Assembly (NCBI GenBank): GCA_007127935.1
Contig: SKYL01000081.1
Location: 1 to 5,172 of the forward strand
Reading direction: 5' to 3'
Length of the DNA stretch: 5,172 bases
Source of the DNA: Halorhodospira sp.
GTDB taxonomy: Bacteria; Pseudomonadota; Gammaproteobacteria; Nitrococcales; Halorhodospiraceae
Shown one piece after another: positions 1-5,172 of the stretch (positions within the stretch are counted from its first letter, which is position 1; each line of letters starts with the position of its first letter). Made by a program: the position numbers and the translations under genes. The notes beneath the pieces are model-generated. The model did not search any database, was not told where the DNA came from, and worked only from the letters and a program-made list of their open reading frames with translations.

Positions 1-2129
1 ACCCGCACCCGGTCGCTGAGCTGGTACTCCTTGCCGGTACGCTCCCCCACCAGGCGGTGCGCCACCGGGTCGAAGTGGAAGAAGTCGCTCTCCAGGTTGG
101 TGATGTGGACAAGGCCGTCCACGTAGATCCCCTGCAACTCGACGAAGAGCCCGAAGGAGGTCACCGCGCTGATGACGCCGTCGAAGGTCTCGCCGAGCCG
201 CCCGCCGATGTACTCGCATTTGAGAGTCATCTCGGCGTCGCGAGTGGCCTCGTCGGCCCGCCGCTCGGTCATCGAGCAGTGCTCGCCCAGGGTCACCAAG
301 TCGTTGTGGCCCATGGGGAAGGTGTGCCCATTTCCGCCGTCCAGCAGGTGGCCGATGGCGCGGTGGACCACCAGATCGGGATAGCGGCGGATCGGCGACG
401 TAAAGTGGGCGTACGCCTCCAGGGCCAAACCGAAGTGGCCGGCGTTGTCGGGGCGGTACTCCGCGGCCTGCATGGAGCGAAGCATCACCGTCTCGATGAG
501 GTGGCGGTCGGGGCGTTCCTTGGCCTTTTCCATCACCTTGGCGTAATCCAGGCCGGTGGGCGCATCGCCGCCGCCCAACTCCAGGCCGACCTGGGCGAGG
601 AAACCGCGCAACTGCTCCAGCCGCTCCTCGGCCGGTTGTTCATGAACGCGGTAGAGTGCCGGGGCCTCGTGTTTGCCCAAGTACTCCGCCGTGGCCACGT
701 TGGCCGCGATCATGCACTCCTCCACCACCTTGTGAATGTCGTGCCGCTCCCGCGGCTCCACCGCCACCACGCGGCCCTGGTCGTCGAACCGCATCTCGGT
801 CTCGGTGGTGTCGAAATCGATGGCGCCGCGGCGCTTGCGGCCTTTGCGCAGCGCCTGGTAGAGCCGGTGCAACTCCTCCAGCCGGGGAACCAAGTCCCCC
901 AGGCGTTGCCGCTCCTTCTCATCGCCCCACAACATGGCGGCGGCCACTTGATCGTAGGTCAGCCGGGCCGCCGAACGCATCACGCCGCGGTAGAACCGGG
1001 TGCGCTGGAGCTTGCCGGTCTTGCTCAACATCACATCGCAGACCATGCACAACCGGTCCACCTGCGGGTTCAGTGAGCAGAGGCCGTTGGAGAGCGCCTC
1101 GGGGAGCATCGGCACCACGGCCCGGGGGAAGTAGACCGAGTTGCCGCGCTGGCGCGCCTCCCGGTCCAGCTCGGTGCCGATCCGTACGTAATGAGAGACG
1201 TCGGCAATAGCAACGATGAGCCGCCACCCCTTGGCCGTCGGCTCGCAATAGAGGGCATCGTCGAAGTCACGGGCGTCTTCGCCGTCGATGGTGACCAGCG
1301 GCAGATCCCGCAGATCGACCCGGCCCACCTTGGACTCCTCCGCCACCTCGGCACCGAAGGCCTCGGCCTGGCGGGTCACGCTCTCCGGCCAATCCACCGG
1401 AATCCCGTGGACCCGCGCCGCCACTGCGATCTCCATGCCGGCATCGATGTGGGTGCCCAACACCTCCACCACCCGGCCGATGGGCTGGCGGCGGTCGGTG
1501 GGCTGGGCCAGCAGTTCCGCCACCACCAACTCGTTATCTTCCGCCCCGCCCCGCTCCTCCGCCGGGACGATAACGTCGTGGTGGACGCGCTTGTTGTCCG
1601 GCACCACGAAGCCGACGCCGTGCTCCTCGAAGAATCGGCCGGTGATCTGGCGATTGGCCCGCTCCAGGATCTCCACCAACTCCGCTTCCCGATGGCCTTG
1701 CTCGTCGACGCCGACGATGCGGACCACCGCACGGTCCCCGTGGAGCAAACTGCGCATCTGCCGCGGCGGCAGAACGATCCGCTCCCGGCTGCCGTCGGGC
1801 ACCAGGAAGCCGGAGCCGTCGGGACGGCCCATGACCCGCCCCCGCAGCAAGTCCCGGTTGTCGACGATGAGGTACCCACGCCGGCGGTTGCGCACCACCT
1901 GGCCGTCCCGCTCCATGGCCCGCAGCCGCCGGCGCAGCGCCTCGGCGGAGTCGGGGTCGGTAAGGCCCAGCGCCTCGCCGATCTCCCGGCGTCCCAACGG
2001 GCGCCGTTGTTCGGCGAGAAACTCGAGGATGAACTCGCGGCTGGGAATGGGATTCTCGTACTTGCCGCGCTCGCGCTCCAGATAGGGATCGCCGTGGGGT
2101 TGGCTGCCTTGTTTACTGCCTTTCACCAT
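1..2129 (-). CDS. rnr: Ribonuclease R (3'-5' exoribonuclease), 3' end beyond window
   Basis: The frame is open from an ATG at 2129 to base 1 without a stop, giving 709 codons plus two bases; E. coli RNase R has 813 residues, so about 100 C-terminal residues are missing. Domains in order: N-terminal winged-helix region with NPIPSREFILEFL (about residues 25-90), two cold-shock/OB domains (about 92-150 and 160-235, the second with GVGFVVPDN), RNB catalytic domain (about 260-590), and most of an S1 domain (from about 645, with GLVHITNLESDFFHFD). The Mg-binding loop TIDGEDARDFDDA is intact (D282, D288, D290, D291), as is HFTSPIRRYPDLVVHRAI (from about H575). By family knowledge it degrades structured RNA processively in the cytoplasm and works in rRNA/tRNA quality control and trans-translation. 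The ATG is chosen for its AAGGA Shine-Dalgarno 7 bases upstream and because MVKGSKQGSQPHGDPYLERE aligns with the start of known RNase R. The usual lysine-rich tail lies outside the window. rlmB is the expected next gene (inference from gene order). No convincing promoter of its own was seen. Confidence 0.97.
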   Translation of the reverse strand, partial: MVKGSKQGSQPHGDPYLERERGKYENPIPSREFILEFLAEQRRPLGRREIGEALGLTDPDSAEALRRRLRAMERDGQVVRNRRRGYLIVDNRDLLRGRVMGRPDGSGFLVPDGSRERIVLPPRQMRSLLHGDRAVVRIVGVDEQGHREAELVEILERANRQITGRFFEEHGVGFVVPDNKRVHHDVIVPAEERGGAEDNELVVAELLAQPTDRRQPIGRVVEVLGTHIDAGMEIAVAARVHGIPVDWPESVTRQAEAFGAEVAEESKVGRVDLRDLPLVTIDGEDARDFDDALYCEPTAKGWRLIVAIADVSHYVRIGTELDREARQRGNSVYFPRAVVPMLPEALSNGLCSLNPQVDRLCMVCDVMLSKTGKLQRTRFYRGVMRSAARLTYDQVAAAMLWGDEKERQRLGDLVPRLEELHRLYQALRKGRKRRGAIDFDTTETEMRFDDQGRVVAVEPRERHDIHKVVEECMIAANVATAEYLGKHEAPALYRVHEQPAEERLEQLRGFLAQVGLELGGGDAPTGLDYAKVMEKAKERPDRHLIETVMLRSMQAAEYRPDNAGHFGLALEAYAHFTSPIRRYPDLVVHRAIGHLLDGGNGHTFPMGHNDLVTLGEHCSMTERRADEATRDAEMTLKCEYIGGRLGETFDGVISAVTSFGLFVELQGIYVDGLVHITNLESDFFHFDPVAHRLVGERTGKEYQLSDRVR

Positions 2130-2136
2130 GATGGGT

Positions 2137-2141
2137 TCCTT
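2137..2141 (-). promoter_or_regulatory. Ribosome binding site of rnr
   Basis: AAGGA on the minus strand, 7 bases before the ATG at 2129. It supports this ATG as the rnr start rather than any codon further upstream. Confidence 0.7.
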
Positions 2142-2161
2142 CGATCGTCGAGGCGCGCACG

Positions 2162-2189
2162 TTGACACAACGGCGCCCCGGCGTATACA
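2162..2189 (+). promoter_or_regulatory. Sigma70-type promoter of tRNA-Leu
   Basis: A perfect -35 box TTGACA (2162-2167), a 16-base spacer and a -10 box TATACA (2184-2189, 4 of 6 consensus positions) point toward the tRNA. An alternative -10, TACATT (2186-2191), would give an 18-base spacer. The start site would fall near 2196-2198, leaving a leader of about 22-25 bases before the mature tRNA. This is the only convincing promoter in the window. A strong promoter suits a stable RNA gene; no AT-rich UP element is seen upstream. Confidence 0.75.
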
Positions 2190-2197
2190 TTTCTGCT

Positions 2198-2213
2198 CCC
2201 GCCTACGGGCGGG
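2198..2213 (+). other. Leader hairpin with UACG tetraloop upstream of tRNA-Leu
   Basis: CCCGCC (2198-2203) pairs perfectly with GGCGGG (2208-2213) around the loop TACG. In RNA this is a C(UACG)G loop, a member of the unusually stable UNCG class. It begins almost at the predicted transcription start and ends six bases before the mature tRNA, so it would form the 5' part of the precursor. Its role is unknown; it may shield the 5' end or affect RNase P processing. It could also be a chance GC-rich inverted repeat. Confidence 0.5.
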
Positions 2214-2219
2214 GCACCA

Positions 2220-2306
2220 GCCGAGGTGGCGGAATTGGTAGACGCGCTAGCTTCAGGTGCTAGTGGGGGAAACCCCGTGGAGGTTCAAGTCCTCTCCTCG
2301 GCACCA
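2220..2306 (+). tRNA. tRNA-Leu (anticodon CAG)
   Basis: An 87-base class II tRNA that folds completely. The acceptor stem GCCGAGG (2220-2226) pairs with CCTCGGC (2296-2302), followed by discriminator A and an encoded CCA (2304-2306). The anticodon stem CTAGC/GCTAG encloses the 7-base loop TTCAGGT, placing CAG at positions 34-36, so it decodes CUG. The long variable arm GGGG-GAAA-CCCC is the class II hallmark, and discriminator A73 fits leucine. The T arm has loop TTCAAGT and a five-pair stem ending in one G-T pair. It lies between a divergent rnr and a convergent HPP gene and has its own promoter, so it is probably transcribed alone. No second tRNA is seen next to it. Confidence 0.97.
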
Positions 2307-2334
2307 CTTTCTTTTTGGGTTTTATCCTTTCTCC
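2307..2334 (+). terminator. Possible termination region of tRNA-Leu (T-rich tract)
   Basis: Directly after the encoded CCA comes a pyrimidine tract with TTT (2308-2310), TTTTT (2312-2316) and TTTT (2320-2323). There is no separate hairpin between the tRNA and this tract, so termination would have to use the tRNA's own acceptor and T stems, or pairing with a more distal element. This is suggestive only. Confidence 0.35.
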
Positions 2335-2357
2335 ACGCCCGGCGCTCGGACGGGCGT
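2335..2357. terminator. Inverted repeat between convergent tRNA-Leu and HPP genes
   Basis: ACGCCCG (2335-2341) and CGGGCGT (2351-2357) form a perfect 7-pair stem with a 9-base loop, 17 bases beyond the HPP stop codon. It is placed as a bidirectional terminator would be. However, neither side has a good downstream T tract: the plus side continues TCTCTCC and the minus side is A-rich. It may instead be a transcript-end stabilising structure or a Rho-independent terminator of weak form. Confidence 0.35.
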
Positions 2358-2374
2358 TCTCTCCACGGGACCGA

Positions 2375-2860
2375 TCACCCCTCCCGGTAGGGGTAGCGCC
2401 TCCCCGGTATCAGATTATTCACCAGCAGGGCCACCACCAACAGCATCGCCGCGCCGCTGGCCACCGGCAGCAGCAGGTAGGCCCAACCGAGGCCGTTTAT
2501 TGCATCGCCGCCGATGACCGCCACCAGGGCCGTGGCGCCGCCCGGGGGATGAAAGGTGGCGGTGACGAGCATCGCCCCGAGGGCGAAGGAGACCGCCACG
2601 GCCGCCGCCAACACCGGATGGGCGGGCAACAACATCTGGGCCGCGGCGACGCCCATCATGGCCGAAATCAGGTGCCCCCCCAACAGATTCCTCGGTTGCG
2701 CCAACGGCGAGGCGGGGCTGCCGAAGACCAGCACCGCCGATGCGCCGAAGGAGCCGATGAGCAGGACGCCGCCGGTACCGTCCAGATACGTGTAGTGGGT
2801 CAACGCCAACACGCCGATGGCGATAAAGGAGCCGACCCAGGCCCAGAAGACCTCCGCCAT
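2375..2860 (-). CDS. HPP-family integral membrane protein
   Basis: A 161-residue, strongly hydrophobic protein of the HPP family, named for its HPP motif, here FHPPGGATALVAVIGG (HPP at residues 104-106). Other family blocks are LIGSFGASAVLVFG (34-47), SPLAQPRNLLGGH (51-63) and the C-terminal NNLIPGRRYP (148-157). Likely membrane segments: about 4-24, 30-47, 61-78, 83-101 and 126-147. Family members are inner-membrane proteins; some plastid and cyanobacterial ones are linked to nitrite transport, but most bacterial ones are uncharacterised, so no substrate is assigned. No CBS domain is attached, unlike in longer relatives. The ATG at 2860 is preferred because GGGGGGTG lies just upstream; a GTG at 2866 would add two residues but has no spaced binding site. 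It starts 13 bases after the purA stop and is probably co-transcribed. No functional link to purine synthesis is evident. Confidence 0.9.
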   Translation of the reverse strand: MAEVFWAWVGSFIAIGVLALTHYTYLDGTGGVLLIGSFGASAVLVFGSPASPLAQPRNLLGGHLISAMMGVAAAQMLLPAHPVLAAAVAVSFALGAMLVTATFHPPGGATALVAVIGGDAINGLGWAYLLLPVASGAAMLLVVALLVNNLIPGRRYPYREG

Positions 2861-2863
2861 CCT

Positions 2864-2871
2864 CACCCCCC
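2864..2871 (-). promoter_or_regulatory. Ribosome binding site of the HPP gene
   Basis: GGGGGGTG on the minus strand lies 3 bases before the ATG at 2860, with its G-run 5 bases away. It overlaps the alternative GTG start at 2866, which favours the ATG. It lies inside the short purA-HPP gap, so reinitiation by ribosomes leaving purA is possible. Confidence 0.45.
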
Positions 2872-2873
2872 GT

Positions 2874-4175
2874 TCAACGGAACGGATGCTCCCGCACGAT
2901 GGTGTGGCGGCGATCCGGCCCGGTGGAGACCATGGCCACGCCTACACCCACCAGTTCTTCGATCTTCTCAATATAGGCGCGGGCGGCGGCCGGCAACTCC
3001 TCGTACCGCTCGATACCGGCGGTGCTCTCACTCCACCCCGGCATGTCGATGTACTCCGGCACGCACTCGGCCAGCATCTCGGCCCCCGGCGGCACCGTCT
3101 CGCACCGGGCTTCCCCGTACCGGTAGCCGACACAGAGGCGCAACGTGTCGAGACCGTCCAGCACGTCCAGTTTGGTCAGGCAGAGGCCGCTGAGGCTGTT
3201 GATCCGGGCGGCCTGCCGGGTGGCCACGGCGTCGAACCAGCCGCAGCGCCGTTGGCGGCCGGTGGTGGCGCCGAACTCGTGACCCTTGGTGCCCAGATGG
3301 ATGCCCACATCGTCATCCAGCTCGGTCGGAAATGGGCCGTGCCCCACCCGCGTGGTGTACGCCTTGGTGATCCCCAGAATGTAGTCGATGACCTTGGGTC
3401 CGACACCGGTGCCGGTGGCCGCCGCCCCGGCGGTGGTGTTGGAAGAGGTCACGAAGGGGTAGGTGCCGTGGTCGATGTCGAGCAGCGTCCCCTGGGCACC
3501 CTCGAAGAGGATGTTGTGGCCCGCCTCCATCTCCGCCGTCAGCAGCGCGCCGATATCCGCGGTCAGCGGCGCCAGCCGCTCCCCCTGCGCCAGCAGTTCG
3601 TCGAGCACGGCATGGAAATCCAGCGGCTCCGCCTTGTGGTAGTGGCGCAGGACAAAGTTGTGGTAGTCGAGCAACTCCCCCAGCTTGGCGGCGGTCCGCT
3701 CCCGGTGGGCGAGATCCGCGAAGCGCATGCCCCGGCGGGAAACCTTGTCCTCATAGGCCGGGCCGATCCCCCGCCCGGTGGTGCCGATGGCCGCCTTGCC
3801 CTTGGCCCGCTCCCGCGCGATGTCCAGCGCCACATGGCAGGGCAGGATCAACGGACAGGACGGACTGATGCGCAGGCGCTCCCGGGCCGGGATGCCCCGG
3901 GCCTCCAGGGTGTCGATCTCCTCCAGCAGCGCCCCGGGGGAGAGCACCACCCCGTTGCCCACGGCGCAGATCACGCCGTCCCGCAAGATCCCCGATGGGA
4001 TCAAGTGGAGGATGGTCTGCTCACCGTCGATAACCAGGGTGTGGCCGGCGTTGTGCCCCCCCTGGAAACGCGCCACCACCGACGCATTCTCGGTGAGCCA
4101 GTCCACCACCTTGCCTTTGCCCTCGTCACCCCACTGAGTTCCGACAACGACCACATTGCGCCCGGTCCTTACCAC
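2874..4175 (-). CDS. purA: Adenylosuccinate synthetase
   Basis: A full-length protein of 433 residues (E. coli PurA has 432). It joins IMP and aspartate using GTP to make adenylosuccinate, the first committed step from IMP to AMP, in the cytoplasm. The N-terminal GTP-binding loop GTQWGDEGKGK (12-22) carries the catalytic Asp17, and GGHNAGHT (39-46) carries the catalytic His45; both sit four residues later than E. coli Asp13 and His41. Also present are GTTGRGIGPAYEDK, the IMP-site stretch GAQGTLLDIDHGTYPFVTSS, SNTTAGAAATGTGVGPK, TTGRQRRCGWFDA for the aspartate and GTP loops, and STGPDRRHTIV near the C terminus. No key residue is missing. The start is a GTG, chosen for a strong GGAGGT site 6 bases upstream. 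The gene overlaps the end of hisZ by 7 bases, which suggests translational coupling, and is followed closely by the HPP gene. Confidence 0.98.
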   Translation of the reverse strand: MVRTGRNVVVVGTQWGDEGKGKVVDWLTENASVVARFQGGHNAGHTLVIDGEQTILHLIPSGILRDGVICAVGNGVVLSPGALLEEIDTLEARGIPARERLRISPSCPLILPCHVALDIARERAKGKAAIGTTGRGIGPAYEDKVSRRGMRFADLAHRERTAAKLGELLDYHNFVLRHYHKAEPLDFHAVLDELLAQGERLAPLTADIGALLTAEMEAGHNILFEGAQGTLLDIDHGTYPFVTSSNTTAGAAATGTGVGPKVIDYILGITKAYTTRVGHGPFPTELDDDVGIHLGTKGHEFGATTGRQRRCGWFDAVATRQAARINSLSGLCLTKLDVLDGLDTLRLCVGYRYGEARCETVPPGAEMLAECVPEYIDMPGWSESTAGIERYEELPAAARAYIEKIEELVGVGVAMVSTGPDRRHTIVREHPFR

Positions 4176-5172
4176 GCATCCACCTCCCAGCTTCCGTCCC
4201 GCTCCACCAGCCGCCGATCACAGCCGTGGGCGTCCTCATCCCCGGGGAGTTGCCAGACAACGCGCTCCCCGCAGGCTCTCAATTGGCTGACCCGCCGCAA
4301 CAACGCCAAGTCGTCGCGCCACGGCGCCGCAATCCCGCCTTCCTCCTGCGGCGCCGGGGGCTTGCCCAGCAGCAGCAGGCTTTTCAAGTCGGCACTGAAT
4401 CCGGTGGCCGGACGGTGGCGCCCGAAGGCCTTGCCGATCCCGTCGTAGCGCCCGCCCCGGGCCACTTCCCGGCCGTGACCCGGCACGAAGGCGGCGAAGA
4501 CGACGCCCGTCTGGTACCGGTAGCCCCGGAGTTCCGCCAAATCGAAGTGGAGCGGCACCCCCGGCTCACGCCGTTCCAGCGTGGCGGCCACCGCCCACAG
4601 GTCACGCAGCGCCGCCGCCACCGGCTCGCCGGCGCCGGCCAGACGGTCTCCGGCCTCATCCAGGACCTCCACGCCGCCGTGCAGCCGGGTCAGGGCGGCG
4701 AGCCGCTCCGCTGGCTGGCCGGTGACCCCGGCCCGCGCCAGTTCGGCTTCCACTTCGTCCCCGGCCTTGCGCTGCAACGCATCGAAGAGCGCCGTCTCGG
4801 TCTCCCCATCGACCCCCGCCTCGGCGGCCAGCGCCCGGAAGATGCCGACGTGCCCCAGATCGAGGTGGATGTGATCGACCCCCGCCGTCCGCAACGTCTT
4901 CAGCATCAGGCAGACGACCTCCGCATCGCTCTCGAAGCCGGCGTGGCCGTACAGTTCCGCACCCAACTGGACCGGGTTGCGGCCGCCGGCCGGCCCTTCC
5001 GGACGGGCCTGGAAGACGCTGCCGATATAGCACAACCGGGTCACGCCGGCGCGGCGCAGTTGATGGGCGTCGATGCGGGCGGCCTGGGGGGTAATATCGG
5101 CGCGCATCCCCATGGTCCGGCCGGAGATCTGGTCGGTGATCTTGAAGGTCTGGAGATCAAGGGCCCGGCCGG
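4169..5172 (-). CDS. hisZ: ATP phosphoribosyltransferase regulatory subunit HisZ, 5' end beyond window
   Basis: The frame is open to the window edge, with 333 residues visible ending in a TAA at 4169. HisZ proteins are usually about 390 residues, so roughly 55-60 N-terminal residues are missing. The ATG at 5113 is internal: the residues before it (GRALDLQTFKITDQISGRTM) are conserved family sequence. HisZ is a catalytically inactive paralogue of histidyl-tRNA synthetase that joins a short-form HisG and is needed for its activity and histidine feedback in the first step of histidine synthesis. Visible marks: MRADITPQAARIDAH (22-36), the motif-2-like YIGSVFQARPEGPAGGR, RYQTGVVFAAFVPGHG (218-233) and ARGGRYDGIGKAFGR (237-251). 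At motif 3, synthetases keep an arginine (GxER), but here it reads GFSADLK (257-263), which supports HisZ over HisS. In related genomes it follows hflK-hflC. It overlaps purA by 7 bases and probably shares its transcript. Confidence 0.93.
   Translation of the reverse strand, partial: GRALDLQTFKITDQISGRTMGMRADITPQAARIDAHQLRRAGVTRLCYIGSVFQARPEGPAGGRNPVQLGAELYGHAGFESDAEVVCLMLKTLRTAGVDHIHLDLGHVGIFRALAAEAGVDGETETALFDALQRKAGDEVEAELARAGVTGQPAERLAALTRLHGGVEVLDEAGDRLAGAGEPVAAALRDLWAVAATLERREPGVPLHFDLAELRGYRYQTGVVFAAFVPGHGREVARGGRYDGIGKAFGRHRPATGFSADLKSLLLLGKPPAPQEEGGIAAPWRDDLALLRRVSQLRACGERVVWQLPGDEDAHGCDRRLVERDGSWEVDAW
4182..4187 (-). promoter_or_regulatory. Ribosome binding site of purA inside hisZ
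   Basis: GGAGGT on the minus strand is a near-perfect Shine-Dalgarno sequence 6 bases before the GTG at 4175. It lies within the last codons of hisZ and decides the non-ATG start of purA. A nearby ATG at 4179 is in another frame. Confidence 0.75.

Larger units (their letters stand above)
2130..2219. other. Divergent intergenic region between rnr and tRNA-Leu
   Basis: This 90-base gap separates two divergently transcribed genes. It holds the rnr ribosome binding site, a sigma70-like promoter for the tRNA, a tRNA-leader hairpin and a short copy of the tRNA 3' end. On the minus strand I found no good -35/-10 pair for rnr. The palindrome GTATAC (2183-2188) inside the tRNA -10 region could serve as a -10 element in the other direction, but no matching -35 lies at the right distance. 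Confidence 0.6.

Noticed and set aside
919..1879. Minus-strand frames within rnr (919-1248, 1070-1354, 1376-1879)
   Set aside because: These are alternative frames of the rnr coding strand; the true frame is continuous from 2129 to the window edge and carries all the RNase R motifs.
57..2165. Long plus-strand open frames (57-1076 and 1191-2165) opposite rnr
   Set aside because: They lie antisense to an intact, strongly conserved RNase R frame, have compositions rich in His, Arg, Pro and Ala with no recognisable domain, and reflect the scarcity of stop codons at high GC.
2220..2374. tRNA-Leu 3' end as an integration (att) site of a mobile element
   Set aside because: No copy of the tRNA 3' half, integrase or phage-like gene is seen downstream; the next gene is a housekeeping-type HPP gene attached to purA.
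2377..2394. Inverted repeat ACCCCT/AGGGGT at the end of the HPP gene as a terminator
   Set aside because: It lies inside the last codons of the HPP gene, has no T tract, and follows from the repeated Tyr-Pro-Tyr codon pattern and GC richness.
2315..4448. Long plus-strand open frames (2315-3193 and 2817-4448) opposite the HPP gene, purA and hisZ
   Set aside because: They run antisense across two or three confidently identified genes and their boundaries, show no domain, and have the low-complexity composition typical of shadow frames. The 543-codon length is striking but explained by GC content.
4169..5113. hisZ as a complete 314-residue gene starting at the ATG at 5113
   Set aside because: The frame stays open upstream and encodes conserved HisZ sequence (LDLQTFKITDQISGRT), so this ATG is internal and the gene is cut by the window edge.
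4169..5172. Histidyl-tRNA synthetase (hisS) as the identity of the right-hand gene
   Set aside because: The motif 3 region lacks the synthetase arginine (GFSADLK), MRADITPQ replaces the synthetase LRPEGTA block, and the purA neighbourhood is typical of hisZ.

Overview
The window is an ordinary housekeeping stretch of a high-GC proteobacterial chromosome, most probably a gammaproteobacterium. The RNase R reads like the long gammaproteobacterial form, and HisZ sits next to purA, as I recall for Pseudomonas and purple-sulfur-type lineages. My guess is the Ectothiorhodospiraceae/Chromatiales neighbourhood, but this rests on remembered gene order and GC richness, not on a search.

Layout from right to left, since all protein genes are on the minus strand: hisZ (5' end cut off by the window edge), purA, a small HPP-family membrane protein gene, then a plus-strand tRNA-Leu(CAG), then rnr (3' end cut off at base 1). 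hisZ and purA overlap by 7 bases. The HPP gene starts 13 bases after the purA stop, so these three probably form one transcription unit. The tRNA gene converges on the HPP gene (68-base gap) and diverges from rnr (90-base gap). The 90-base gap holds a clear sigma70-type promoter for the tRNA.

The gene order resembles the known hfl - purA - (nsrR) - rnr - rlmB neighbourhood of gammaproteobacteria. Here hisZ precedes purA, and the HPP gene plus tRNA-Leu lie where E. coli has nsrR. Functions: HisZ is the regulatory subunit of the first histidine-pathway enzyme, which consumes ATP and PRPP. PurA makes the AMP precursor and so ties histidine synthesis to purine supply. RNase R is a processive 3'-5' exoribonuclease that degrades structured RNA, including faulty tRNA and rRNA. 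tRNA-Leu(CAG) reads CUG, a frequent leucine codon in these GC-rich genes.

I found no mobile element, CRISPR array, defence system or undescribed system. Several very long plus-strand open frames opposite rnr and purA are artefacts of high GC content. The most curious non-coding detail is the tRNA leader. It has a GC-rich stem capped by a UACG tetraloop, followed by a 7-base copy (GGCACCA) of the tRNA 3' end that directly abuts the mature 5' end.
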